DNA of 64,000 nt from Zoogloea sp. (lineage in GTDB: Bacteria > Pseudomonadota > Gammaproteobacteria > Burkholderiales > Rhodocyclaceae), in contig NZ_JAKLLN010000005.1 in assembly GCF_023150065.1 (NCBI RefSeq), positions 186,001 through 250,000 on the forward strand. The letters run 5' to 3'. Numbering within the stretch: position 1 is the stretch's first letter; each line of letters starts with the position of its first letter. The notes under the pieces are model-generated. The model had not been told where the DNA came from. It was given only the letters and a program-made list of their open reading frames with translations, and searched no databases. A program made the position numbers and the translations under genes. This document shows positions 48,359-56,537 of this stretch, in pieces.

Positions 48359-49270
48359 ATGAACTTACGCCATCTTCGCTGTTTCATAGCCGTGGCCGAA
48401 GAGTTGCACTTTGGCCGGGCGGCGCGGCGGCTGCATGTGGAGCAGTCGCCCCTGTCGCGCACGATCCGCCAACTGGAGGCCGACCTGGGCGTGACGCTGC
48501 TGGAGCGCACGCCGCGCGGGGTGCGCCTGACCCCGGCCGGGCAGGTGTTCCTGGAGGAGGCCCGGCGCGTGCTGCTGACCCTTGAGCAAGCCCAGACCAA
48601 GGCGCGGGCGGTGGCGGCGGGACACCGGGGCACCCTGCGTATCGCCTTGGCCGGCGGCGTCGGGCGGACCCGGCTGTCGGCACTGCTCGCGCTGTGCCGG
48701 GAGGAGGCGCCGGAAGTGGGCATCCGGCTGTTCGAGGCGCCGCTGTCGCAGGTGGTGGGCGGGCTGGGCAACGACCTGTACGACGCGGCCTTTGCGATGG
48801 CCGGCGAGATGGAGGCCGGGGTGATCGCCATGCCGGTGTGGCAAGACCCACTGGTGGTGGCCATACCCGCGAGGCACCCCTTGCTGGCGCACAAGCGGGT
48901 GCCGCTGGAAGAGGTGGTGGGCTACCCGTTGGTGCTGTGCCACCCGCAGGTGTGTGAGGAGTGCAGCCGGCAATGCGAGCGCCTGCTACGCCTGGTGGAG
49001 ACACCGCCGATCGTGGCCGAGTACGTGACGACCCACTCGCTGATGCTGGCCCTGGTGGCGGCCGGCTATGGCGTGGGATTTTCCACCGCGGCGCACGCGG
49101 TGGCATGCCGGCAGGCGGACGTGATCGTCCGGCCGCTGGATGAAGACTCGGCGGCGTTGACGACCTACCTGCTACATGCCGAGGGCGCGATGTCGGAGCC
49201 GCTGCGCCACTTCATCGACCGTGCGCAGCGTGTCGGCCATATGCCGTTGGATGCGCAACGGCTCGCATGA
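48359..49270 (+). CDS. LysR family regulator 2 of the ICE
   Basis: A 303-residue LysR protein with HTH (LRCFIAVAEELHFGRAARRLHVEQSPLSRTIRQLE) and effector domain. GGGGGAAG lies before the ATG at 48359. It is paralogous to LysR 1 over the whole length, including DPLVVAIPARHPLLAHKRVPLEE and YPLVLCHPQVCEECSRQC. It is oriented towards the BisR-like gene, so by position it is the better candidate for a TciR-like activator. The effector domain has a Cys cluster (CEECSRQC) that could bind metal or thiols. Confidence 0.92.
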   Translation: MNLRHLRCFIAVAEELHFGRAARRLHVEQSPLSRTIRQLEADLGVTLLERTPRGVRLTPAGQVFLEEARRVLLTLEQAQTKARAVAAGHRGTLRIALAGGVGRTRLSALLALCREEAPEVGIRLFEAPLSQVVGGLGNDLYDAAFAMAGEMEAGVIAMPVWQDPLVVAIPARHPLLAHKRVPLEEVVGYPLVLCHPQVCEECSRQCERLLRLVETPPIVAEYVTTHSLMLALVAAGYGVGFSTAAHAVACRQADVIVRPLDEDSAALTTYLLHAEGAMSEPLRHFIDRAQRVGHMPLDAQRLA

Positions 49271-49800
49271 GGCTGCCTCAGGCAGGTTGACCGATTCCAT
49301 TTTGGTCAAAGCGCCAGACCTGTTTTGCCACAGCGGGATTCCATTGCAGCGGTGCACGGGCGCGCTGCACTCAGGCGTTGCTCGCGGTTGCGGTTGGCAT
49401 CCTGCGTGAAACTCGCATGCCCAGCGTGGCGCGTCACTGCGAAGACGCGCGGCGCAACAGTGCTTGCCGTATGCGCATCGGCTCTGGCGTGTTGAGGTGA
49501 TCGCGCTTTACTGGGCCTTTTTCCCTGCAAAGACTTTGGCCTGGTTATCCGGGTCAAGCATGGTGCCCGCGAATGACGCTGGTGACAGCATGTTTCGCGG
49601 CTTGCGAATTGTGAGTGATGGCGCCATGCGCGGCAAGTCGCACATCTCGCAACGAAACCGGCGGCATCGTCGATGCCACGGTCTTCGCCGCTTCGCCACT
49701 TGCTCGTTTCGCCCGGAGATTCCTGGACAGCCACGCACGCCGCCTGTACGGCGGGTGCGCGTGCTTGGACTCGGTGCGAAGACGAATGGAGGCGCGCGAT
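49271..49800. other. 530-bp region upstream of the BisR-like gene
   Basis: No credible gene. An inverted repeat TTGACC (49287-49292)/GGTCAA (49304-49309) lies just after LysR 2. The rest likely holds the promoter of the BisR-like gene. Open frames here are shadows or N-terminal extensions. Confidence 0.4.
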
Positions 49801-50562
49801 ATGCCGAAGTCGAGCAGCCTGGCCGATGGCGCCAAGACCTACTACCGCCCGATCGAGGCGGCAATCCGCTGGAGCGGATTGCTGCGCTTCGAGCGGCGCA
49901 TCCTGGCGACCTTGGGACAGCGGCCTCTGCCGGAGGCAACGGAGTTTCCGCGCTGGCCGATGCTGCGATTGAACGCCGAAAGAATCTTCGATGCGCTGGC
50001 TCACGGCGAGATGCCGTATGGCAAGGAGGGCTTGGTGCGGGACACGCAGGGCCTGGCGATGGACGACCCGTCGCTGACGGTGCGGCACGTCGACCTGAAA
50101 TCCTGGATGGCGCACCACTACCCCGGCGAGAGACCGGCGTTTCTGTTCGATGAGATCGAGCGTGCGCTTCACCCAGCGATCAGTCTGGACACAGTGGGCG
50201 CATTGCTGGCCGAGCGGGAAGCGATCAAGGCGCGGCTGGCGGAACACCTGGGCGTGCACGAGACGCTGCGCGCCGAGCACGAGGCGCTGCTAAAAATGCA
50301 CGCCGCCTGCGCGGCCGACGCGGAGCGTGCGAACACGCCGGGGCCGCGCAGTGAATCGACCTACCTGAACATCGTGGGCGGGTTGCTGACGCTGCTGCTG
50401 GGCAAGTCGCCCAGCGGCATGCCGTATTCCAGCTTCCTGACGCAGGAGGCCATCATCAGCGCGATGGTGGCGCACCACGGCAACGCGATGGGCATCACCG
50501 AGCGCACCCTGCAGGCCAAGTTCGCACTGGCTCGGCGCAATCTGCAGAGCACAACTTCCTGA
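49801..50562 (+). CDS. conserved ICE regulator, BisR-like by position
   Basis: A 253-residue cytoplasmic protein with no recognised classic domain. It contains KTYYRPIEAAIRWSGLLRFE near the N-terminus, a helical middle (AEREAIKARLAEHLGVHETLRAEHEALLKMH) and a conserved-looking end (STYLNIVGGLLTLLLGK, then PYSSFLTQEAIISAMVAHHG and GITERTLQAKFALARRNL) that may be a DNA-binding helix pair. GGAGG is 8 bases before ATG 49801. Directly upstream of alpA-parA-shi-parB, as is BisR of ICEclc, which starts transfer competence and has about this size (recalled). The assignment is inference. Confidence 0.7.
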   Translation: MPKSSSLADGAKTYYRPIEAAIRWSGLLRFERRILATLGQRPLPEATEFPRWPMLRLNAERIFDALAHGEMPYGKEGLVRDTQGLAMDDPSLTVRHVDLKSWMAHHYPGERPAFLFDEIERALHPAISLDTVGALLAEREAIKARLAEHLGVHETLRAEHEALLKMHAACAADAERANTPGPRSESTYLNIVGGLLTLLLGKSPSGMPYSSFLTQEAIISAMVAHHGNAMGITERTLQAKFALARRNLQSTTS

Positions 50563-50580
50563 GCGATGCCAAGCCATATC

Positions 50581-50607
50581 TGCGGTCGCGGAAACCGCAT
50601 TTGCGGT
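50581..50607. promoter_or_regulatory. palindromic operator candidate upstream of alpA
   Basis: TGCGGT (50581-50586) is followed by a perfect palindrome ACCGCATTTGCGGT (50594-50607), giving three half-sites in 27 bp. It lies 74 bases before the alpA start, where a BisR-, AlpA- or ParB-bound promoter site would be expected. Confidence 0.5.
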
Positions 50608-50680
50608 GTCTTTCTTCAACGCGCCGTTCTTAATTCGAGTCACGCCAATCAGCGCCACTGAGCGTTAAGGAGTGACCCTC

Positions 50681-50899
50681 ATGTCTTCGCAGACCGCCGC
50701 CACGGCAGCACCGACCGAACACCGCATCCTGCGCCGCGCCGAGGTGGAAGCCAAGACCGGCTTCAAGCGCGCTCACATCTACAGCCTGATGAAGGAAGGC
50801 AAGTTCCCCAAGGCGCTGCGCCTGGGCGTGCGCGCGGTGGGCTGGGACTCGGTGGAGATCGAACAGTGGATCGCCGATCGCCTCAATGAACGCGCCTGA
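50681..50899 (+). CDS. alpA: AlpA family regulator
   Basis: A 72-residue MerR-like winged-helix DNA-binding protein (RRAEVEAKTGFKRAHIYSLMKEGKFPKALRLGVRAVGW, then EIEQWIADRL) as in phage and ICE AlpA excision/transcription activators. ATG 50681 is chosen because TAAGGAG lies 10 bases upstream. Its 3' end overlaps an ATG of parA at 50886. Head of the ICE core operon. Confidence 0.9.
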   Translation: MSSQTAATAAPTEHRILRRAEVEAKTGFKRAHIYSLMKEGKFPKALRLGVRAVGWDSVEIEQWIADRLNERA

Positions 50900-50939
50900 C
50901 GCTTCTTCTCGGTTCATGCCATTCGACGAGGAGAAGCCC

Positions 50940-51806
50940 ATGCAGGTGGTGTCCATCATTTCGACCAAGGGCGGCGTGGGCAAGACCACGACGGCGGCCA
51001 ACCTGGGTGGCTTCATCGCCGATGCCGGGCTACGCGTGCTGCTGCTGGACCTGGACGTGCAGCCCACGCTGTCGAGCTACTTCACGCTGGACGTGCGCGC
51101 GCCCGGCGGCATCTACGAGATGCTGGCCTTCAACGAGCGGCGCATCGAGCAACTGGTGTCGCGCACCGCGATCGCGGGCCTGGACCTAGTGCTCTCCAAC
51201 GACGACCGCGGCGAACTGAACACGCTGCTGCTGCACGCTCCGGATGGGCGCCTGCGACTGCGCCATCTGCTTCCCGTCTTCCGCACGCACTATGACTTGC
51301 TGTTGATCGACACGCAGGGCGCGCGCAGCGTGCTGCTGGAGATGGCGGTGCTGGCGTCCGACCTGGCGCTGTCACCGGTGACGCCGGAGATTCTGGCCGC
51401 GCGCGAACTGCGCCGCGGCACACTGCAACTGATCGAGGACATCGCGCCGTATCGCCACCTGGGCATCGAGCCGCCGCCGCTGCGCCTGCTCATCAACCGT
51501 GTGCATCCGGTGTCGTCGAACGCGCGGCTGGTCCAGCAGGCGCTGCGACAGGTGTTCCAGGAACAGGCCGGCGTGCAGGTGCTGGACACCGACGTGCCGG
51601 CCATCGAAGCCTATCCGCGCGCTGCGACACGAGGATTGCCGGTGCACCGGGTGGAGTACCGGCGGCCGGCTGGGCGCACGGCGCCCGCGGCGCTGGACAC
51701 CATGCGCACGCTGGCCGGCGAGCTGTTCCCCGCGTGGCGGGAGCGCTTCGCGCTGGTCACCGGCCGGGCCGATGCGGGAGGGGCCAGCCATGGCGAGCGC
51801 ACATGA
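50940..51806 (+). CDS. parA: ParA/Soj ATPase of the ICE
   Basis: A 288-residue Walker-type partition ATPase: MQVVSIISTKGGVGKTTTAANLGGF (deviant Walker A), LLLDLDVQPTLSSYF, LLIDTQGARS (switch). Start 50940 has GAGGAG about 6 bases upstream; ATG 50886 inside alpA is a coupled alternative adding 18 residues. In ICEclc the equivalent acts with Shi to slow growth of transfer-competent cells; here it may also partition the replicating element. Confidence 0.92.
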   Translation: MQVVSIISTKGGVGKTTTAANLGGFIADAGLRVLLLDLDVQPTLSSYFTLDVRAPGGIYEMLAFNERRIEQLVSRTAIAGLDLVLSNDDRGELNTLLLHAPDGRLRLRHLLPVFRTHYDLLLIDTQGARSVLLEMAVLASDLALSPVTPEILAARELRRGTLQLIEDIAPYRHLGIEPPPLRLLINRVHPVSSNARLVQQALRQVFQEQAGVQVLDTDVPAIEAYPRAATRGLPVHRVEYRRPAGRTAPAALDTMRTLAGELFPAWRERFALVTGRADAGGASHGERT

Positions 51807-52026
51807 ACTGGCGCGCGGCCGTGAACGGCTGCGCGCGCTGATCGAGTTCGCGCTGGGCGAAGGCTGGCGCGTGGTGCGCACGTCCGGCGGGCACCTGAAA
51901 TTCACGAAACCAGGCTGCGCGTCGATCTACACCAGTTCGACTGCGAGCGACCACCGTGCCGACCGCAATGCCCGCGCGCAACTTCGCCGCGCCGACCGGC
52001 AGGCGCAGGAGAACGGCCGTGGCTGA
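51790..52026 (+). CDS. HicA-like small protein, Shi equivalent
   Basis: A 78-residue protein between parA and parB. Its ATG overlaps parA by 17 bases and it overlaps parB by 8, so all three are coupled; GGAGG lies 7 bases upstream. The core GWRVVRTSGGHLKF (His35) followed by a loop (YTSSTASDHRADRNARAQLRRA) resembles the HicA double-stranded-RNA-binding toxin fold, including the catalytic His. No HicB antitoxin is present. The position matches Shi of ICEclc, a growth inhibitor of donor cells (recalled). Confidence 0.72.
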   Translation: MASAHELARGRERLRALIEFALGEGWRVVRTSGGHLKFTKPGCASIYTSSTASDHRADRNARAQLRRADRQAQENGRG

Positions 52027-53677
52027 GCTGACGCCGCAGGACATGGCTGCCAAGCTGCTGGCCACCGGCTTCGAGCGCAGCGGCCCTTCGGCCGCGACCT
52101 TGAGCGACCCCATCGCCGACACGCCGATGGTGGTGACGCTGGACCAGTTGCGGCCCTACGACCACGACCCGCGCGTGACGCGCAACCCGGCCTATGCGGA
52201 GATCAAGGCGTCCATCCGCGAACGCGGGCTGGACGCGCCCCCCGCGATCACGCGCAGGCCGGGCGAGGCGCACTACATCATTCGCAACGGCGGCAACACG
52301 CGGCTGGCGATCCTGCGCGAGTTGTGGAGCGAGACCAAGGAGGAACGCTTCTTCCGCATTGCGTGCCTGTTCCGCCCGTGGCCGGCGCGCGGCGAAATCG
52401 TGGCGCTGACCGGGCATCTGGCCGAGAACGAGCTGCGCGGCGGGCTGACCTTCATCGAGCGGGCCTTGGGCATCGAGAAGGCGCGCGAGTTCTACGAGCA
52501 GGAAAGCGGCCAGGCGCTGTCGCAGAGCGAACTCGCGCGGCGGCTGACTGCCGACGGCTATCCGGTGCCGCAGTCACACATCAGCCGCATGAACGATGCG
52601 GTGCGCTATCTGCTGCCGGCGATCCCGACGCTGTTGTACGGCGGTTTGGGCCGGCATCAGGTGGACCGGCTCGCGGTGCTGCGCAAGGCGTGCGAGCGCA
52701 CCTGGGAGCGGCGTGCACTGGGCCGCACCGTGACCGTGGACTTCGCCACCTTGTTTCAGGACGTGCTGACGCAGTTCGACACACAGCCGGACGACTTCTC
52801 GCCGCAGCGGGTGCAGGACGAGCTGGTCGGTCAGATGGCCGAGCTGCTGGAGGCGGACTACGACACGCTGGCGCTGGAGATCAACGACAGCGAAAGCCGC
52901 CAGCGTGCGCTGACCAGCGAACCGGCAGCGCCGATGCCCCCGGCAGCGCCTGTCTTGCCTGCTGCACCGCCCTCGCCGGTCTCCGCGCCTCGGCAGCCAC
53001 CCGCCTCGTCTGTGCCGCGCGACACCACGCCGGTCGTGCCTCCAGCGCCAGCAGCAACACCGCCTGCACAGCTTAAAGCGCCGGAGGAGCAGCACGGTCA
53101 ACGCGACGAGCGCCTGCAAGGGCACATCGTGACACCGGCACCGACCACCGAGCGCCTGCTGTCCATCCAACGGATGGTCGCGGACCAGCTCGGCGACAAG
53201 CTGCCCGACTTCGAGGCCGACGCGCTGCGTGCGATCCCCGTGCAGGCTGGCGGGCTCTATCCCATCTCGGACGTCTGGTACATCGAGCCGGGGCTGGACG
53301 CGCCGGATCGCCTGCGCGTGCACATCGCGCAGTTCGCGCGCGAGATCGCCGGGGACGCGGCGGTGGCCGACCACATCGAGGCCATCGACGGCGGCATCGG
53401 CTTCGTCTGCGTGGCGCCGGCCGTGGGCCAGGCGAAAGCGCTGCCGGCGTTCGCGCGGGCGGTGCTCACCCTGCTGCATGCGCTGAGTGCGGCGCCGCCC
53501 GCCGCGAACGGCTTGGACCGCGCGCGGCTGGCCGACGAGCTGGCGGCGCTGTTCCATGGCCACGGCGGCTCTGCCACACGCCTGAGCGATGCTGCGCTGG
53601 TGAAGCTGTTCCGTCTGCTGCGCCTGGCGCGCCGGCTGCAGGACCTGCAGGCCGGCGAAGCGGGCCAGGCATCCTGA
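52019..53677 (+). CDS. ParB family protein of PFGI-1-type ICE, BisD equivalent by position
   Basis: A 552-residue protein. The N-terminal ParB/sulfiredoxin-like domain has VVTLDQLRPYDHDPRVTRNPAYAEIKASIRERGLDAPPAI and HYIIRNGGNTRLAIL, then an HTH region (SQSELARRLTADGYPVPQSHISRMNDAV). A Pro/Ala-rich linker (about residues 305-375) leads to a C-terminal domain. It fits the ICE ParB family TIGR03764 (recalled). GTG 52019 is chosen because AGGAG is 7 bases before it and it overlaps the Shi-like gene. It may bind the element's palindromes as a partition or transcription factor. Confidence 0.86.
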   Translation: MAELTPQDMAAKLLATGFERSGPSAATLSDPIADTPMVVTLDQLRPYDHDPRVTRNPAYAEIKASIRERGLDAPPAITRRPGEAHYIIRNGGNTRLAILRELWSETKEERFFRIACLFRPWPARGEIVALTGHLAENELRGGLTFIERALGIEKAREFYEQESGQALSQSELARRLTADGYPVPQSHISRMNDAVRYLLPAIPTLLYGGLGRHQVDRLAVLRKACERTWERRALGRTVTVDFATLFQDVLTQFDTQPDDFSPQRVQDELVGQMAELLEADYDTLALEINDSESRQRALTSEPAAPMPPAAPVLPAAPPSPVSAPRQPPASSVPRDTTPVVPPAPAATPPAQLKAPEEQHGQRDERLQGHIVTPAPTTERLLSIQRMVADQLGDKLPDFEADALRAIPVQAGGLYPISDVWYIEPGLDAPDRLRVHIAQFAREIAGDAAVADHIEAIDGGIGFVCVAPAVGQAKALPAFARAVLTLLHALSAAPPAANGLDRARLADELAALFHGHGGSATRLSDAALVKLFRLLRLARRLQDLQAGEAGQAS

Positions 53678-53696
53678 GCGCGCAGGAGGCTCTCGC

Positions 53697-54257
53697 ATGT
53701 CGGCACCGCACCCGCTCAACCAGGCCGTGATCGCCCAGGCCCTGCATGACCTGCGCAACGGCCAGTTGCGCCGCTGCAAGGCCATGGGCTTCGGCGAGGA
53801 GGAGCTGGATGCGCTGAAGCACCCCGAACTCGTGAGCATGCTGGTGAATGCCACGGTGTCGTGGTGTTCGGTGTCGGTGAACCGGGAGGTATTGAAGCGG
53901 CTCCTGAGCCAGGTGCACGACGTGGAGCGGGAGATCGCCACGGTGGACCGCATGCTGCGCCTGGGGGCGAGCACGGAGATGGTCAGCAAGTTCTACGGCC
54001 TCACGCATCAGGAAGTGGCGCTGCGCCGTGACATCCTCGGGCTGCCCAAGCGCAAGGGCCGGCATCCGGTGCTCGATGAGGCGCAGGACGTGGCCTTGTG
54101 GGAGCGCTGGAAGGCCGGCGTCACCGAGCGCCATATCGCCCTGACCGACGACATGGCGATGCTGGCGCTGACCATGGATCTGGCCGAGGCCATGACCCTG
54201 CCCATGTCGGTGATCTGGTCGGCGATACGGAACTGGGTCGACCAGGGGCTGGTGTAG
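53697..54257 (+). CDS. DUF2857 protein, BisC-like by position
   Basis: A 186-residue helical protein (AQALHDLRNGQLRRCKAMGFGEEELDALKHPELVSMLVNATVSWCSVSVNREVL). It carries an HTH-like part (LRLGASTEMVSKFYGLTHQEVALRRDILGLP) and FlhC-like size. AGGAGG lies upstream. In ICEclc the corresponding gene after the ParB-like gene is BisC, part of the FlhDC-like master activator of transfer (recalled). Four bases separate it from the replication gene. Confidence 0.78.
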   Translation: MSAPHPLNQAVIAQALHDLRNGQLRRCKAMGFGEEELDALKHPELVSMLVNATVSWCSVSVNREVLKRLLSQVHDVEREIATVDRMLRLGASTEMVSKFYGLTHQEVALRRDILGLPKRKGRHPVLDEAQDVALWERWKAGVTERHIALTDDMAMLALTMDLAEAMTLPMSVIWSAIRNWVDQGLV

Positions 54258-54260
54258 GCC

Positions 54261-55454
54261 ATGACCACGGGTGGCGCACCACGGCGCGAAGGCCCGGTTG
54301 CGCTGTCGGCGTTGTTCGACGAGGCGCTGCGGCACCTTGAGCCAAAGGAACCGGCGCAGGGCGCGGCGCCGAGCCAGGACGGCTTTCTCTACAGCGGCAA
54401 CCGGCACGAGAGCGTCCCGCGCGCGCTGTTCCTCGACCGACGCCTGACGCCGCTGGAGCGCAATGCCTGGCAGGTGTTCCGCCTGCAGCTCAACGACGAC
54501 GGCGTGACCGCCTTTCCTACCTACGACCAGCTCCGCCCCTATCTGGCGTCCATGCCCTGTGCGTCGCAAGCCTCGCACGAGACCGTGGCGCGCGCCTTGA
54601 CGCTGCTGCGGCTGACGCGCTGGCTCAGCCTGGTGCGGCGGCGGCGCGATCCCAGGACCGGCCGTATCCAAGGCAACCTCTACGTGCTGCACGACGAACC
54701 GCTGTCGCCCTTCGAGGCGATGCAGCTCGACCCGGACTACCTGGGCTTGGTGAGTCAGGCGCTCACGCACGCGGCGAAGGCGGTGCAGGTCGTGGGCATG
54801 AACACGCTGCGGGAGATCGCCGAAGACCCGCTGCTCAGCGGGCGCACGCTGCCGACCCGTCTGCAAGTGCTGGCGCAACGCATGGCGCGGCATGGCTGGA
54901 CGACGCCGGGTTATCCACAGGAGGGTGCGGACCACGAATCCGAAGAAGGCCAGGAAGCCCTTCTTCGGAATGCTGCGCGCCTGTCTTCGGAATCCGAAGC
55001 AGGGCCGAAACCCGCGCCGGACGGCTCTCTTCGGATTCCGAAGGAGGACCGTACAGTACGTAAGGATCGTATAAATGAAGTACGTACAGTACCGCGCGCG
55101 AGGGCCTTGCAGAACCTGCGGCTGCCCGAGCGTTTCCTGCGCTTGAAGGACGAGCAGCAGGCCGGCGCGCTGATGGCGCTGCAGCAGGTGGACGAGGCGC
55201 AGAGGCAGGCCGTTCTCGACGAGTGGGCGGCACGCTGCCACAACAGCGCGGTACGCAACCCGGCCGGCTACCTGTTTGGCATCATCCAGAAGGCGATTCG
55301 CGGGGAGTTCAAGGCCTGGGCCGGAGAAAGTGCATCGGCACCGCCAGCGCCCCCGTCACCTGCGCCCTCGTCACCGCCGGCATCCCGTGCGGCTGACCCC
55401 GAGGTCGCACGAGCCTACCTGGCTCAGCTCCGAGAAGCCTTGCGTGATCGCTGA
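54261..55454 (+). CDS. STY4528-family island replication protein
   Basis: A 397-residue protein of the STY4528 family annotated as pathogenicity-island replication proteins. The N-terminal winged-helix-like domain (about 50-200) contains RALFLDRRLTPLERNAWQVFRLQLNDDGVTAFPTYDQLRPYLASMP and VARALTLLRLTRWLSLVRRRRD. A polar, low-complexity linker (about 217-277) precedes a C-terminal domain (AGYLFGIIQKAIRGEF). The DNA of the linker holds a DnaA box and palindromes (see separate entry). It belongs to the alpA-led operon. Confidence 0.85.
   Translation: MTTGGAPRREGPVALSALFDEALRHLEPKEPAQGAAPSQDGFLYSGNRHESVPRALFLDRRLTPLERNAWQVFRLQLNDDGVTAFPTYDQLRPYLASMPCASQASHETVARALTLLRLTRWLSLVRRRRDPRTGRIQGNLYVLHDEPLSPFEAMQLDPDYLGLVSQALTHAAKAVQVVGMNTLREIAEDPLLSGRTLPTRLQVLAQRMARHGWTTPGYPQEGADHESEEGQEALLRNAARLSSESEAGPKPAPDGSLRIPKEDRTVRKDRINEVRTVPRARALQNLRLPERFLRLKDEQQAGALMALQQVDEAQRQAVLDEWAARCHNSAVRNPAGYLFGIIQKAIRGEFKAWAGESASAPPAPPSPAPSSPPASRAADPEVARAYLAQLREALRDR
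54911..55092. other. origin-like cluster inside the STY4528 gene
   Basis: A perfect DnaA box TTATCCACA (54911-54919) is followed by six TTCGGA/TCCGAA half-sites. One pair is an 11-bp-arm inverted repeat (54939-54949 / 54959-54969) and two are perfect palindromes around CTTCGGA (54985-54999, 55029-55043). Then an AT-rich segment is bounded by two exact GTACAGTAC copies 33 bp apart (55051, 55084). The layout resembles a plasmid-type replication origin. Confidence 0.55.
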
Positions 55455-55460
55455 TGTTGA

Positions 55461-55477
55461 CTATCCCCAGGGGATAG
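55461..55477. promoter_or_regulatory. ICE palindrome copy 1
   Basis: CTATCCCCAGGGGATAG, 8-bp arms with one central base, seven bases after the STY4528 stop and 108 bases before the LOTUS gene. The one-base centre cannot form an RNA hairpin loop, so a protein operator is more likely than a terminator. Copies 2 and 3 occur in the next two gaps. Confidence 0.7.
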
Positions 55478-55524
55478 CTGGAACAGACATCTTTCCGCCG
55501 CGCTCGATTGTCGCCCGCCGAACG

Positions 55525-55545
55525 ACAGGCGAAACTGTCGCCTGT
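55525..55545 (+). repeat. inverted repeat upstream of the LOTUS gene
   Basis: ACAGGCG (55525-55531) and CGCCTGT (55539-55545) with a 7-nt loop; lies between the palindrome and the start codon. May be an mRNA leader hairpin. Confidence 0.45.
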
Positions 55546-55584
55546 GAATCAGACGAGGACAGCCACGCACGAGCCCGGCCGACG

Positions 55585-56445
55585 ATGGACATGACGACTT
55601 CCCCCGCCACAAACGCACTGCAACCACTACAGCAAGACGTTCAGCGCTTGCTGGGCAGATGCCTGTTGCGCCTTCAACAATACGAGCGCCTCATGAAAGC
55701 CATCGTGGCCCACCACGAGATTTCAGGCCCGGCGCATTCGCTGGAGGCCATTCGCGCAGCGCGGATTGAAGATGCCGCGACCAAGACCCTGGGCACGTTG
55801 GTCGGACAACTGTTTGGTTCGTATGTCGTCACCGATGGAAATGGCGGCGAGGAACGCGACGACGCTCTTCCCGGCGACGTGATTTCCTTTCGCACGCGCG
55901 TGCAACTGAGCCTGTCTGCGCAGGACTACGCCAACACCCAGGCCGACCTCAAAGACCTGGTATCGCTGCGCAACACCCTGGTGCACCACTTCATCGATCA
56001 GCACGATCTATGGACCGTGGACGGGTGCCGCGTTGCACAGGACGAACTCGGTTCCGCCTACACGCGCATCGATCAACACTTCGAGCAGCTGCGCGGCTGG
56101 GCCGAGCACATGGATCAGGCGCGGCGCCTGGCAGCGGAGTTCGTCCAGTCGGATGTGTTCCACGACCTGGTGGTCAATGGCATCGCGCCGGACGGCACGG
56201 TGGACTGGCCGGCCGCCGGCATCGTCCGCGCGCTGCGCGAGGCCGCCGCGCAGTTGGCCGTCGAGGGCTGGACACCCATTGCCGCCGCTGGCCGCTGGAT
56301 CGCGGACCGGCATCCCGAGCAGCTTCCAGCCAAGTACGGCTGCAGCAGTTGGCGGCAGGTGGTGCACGAGTGCCGCCTGTTCGAGCTTCGCTACCGTGAG
56401 GTGGAGGGGCAACGGGCCGCCTGGTACAGACCTCGCGAGGCATAG
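55585..56445 (+). CDS. ICE protein with C-terminal LOTUS (OST-HTH) domain
   Basis: A 286-residue protein. The N-terminal half is helical (LQQDVQRLLGRCLLRLQQYERLMKAIVAHHEI; LVSLRNTLVHHFIDQHDLW). The end, about residues 200-285, matches the LOTUS/OST-HTH pattern: GWTPIAAAGRWIADRHPEQLPAKYGCSSWRQVVHECRLFELRYREVEG, then an Arg/Trp terminus. LOTUS domains bind RNA, including G-rich structures. Its own promoter region has palindrome copy 1. Start is ATG 55585 or 55591. Function in the ICE unknown. Confidence 0.7.
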   Translation: MDMTTSPATNALQPLQQDVQRLLGRCLLRLQQYERLMKAIVAHHEISGPAHSLEAIRAARIEDAATKTLGTLVGQLFGSYVVTDGNGGEERDDALPGDVISFRTRVQLSLSAQDYANTQADLKDLVSLRNTLVHHFIDQHDLWTVDGCRVAQDELGSAYTRIDQHFEQLRGWAEHMDQARRLAAEFVQSDVFHDLVVNGIAPDGTVDWPAAGIVRALREAAAQLAVEGWTPIAAAGRWIADRHPEQLPAKYGCSSWRQVVHECRLFELRYREVEGQRAAWYRPREA

Positions 56446-56495
56446 CCCCGCAACGCGGTCTCACCTCCGCGCGAGCCGCGAACGACTCCGCCGAG

Positions 56496-56512
56496 CTATC
56501 TCCAGGGGATAG
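56496..56512. promoter_or_regulatory. ICE palindrome copy 2
   Basis: CTATCTCCAGGGGATAG, one mismatch to copy 1, 122 bases before the TIGR03761 gene. Similarity to copy 1 continues for about 22 bases to the right (GG-ACA-ACA-C-TTCCG), so the conserved element is longer than the palindrome. Confidence 0.68.
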
Positions 56513-56537
56513 CCGGCACACACAGCCTTCCGTGCGG

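Noticed and set aside
55461-55477. Reading palindrome copy 1 as a transcription terminator
   Set aside because: The arms are separated by a single base, so no hairpin loop can form, and no T-run follows.
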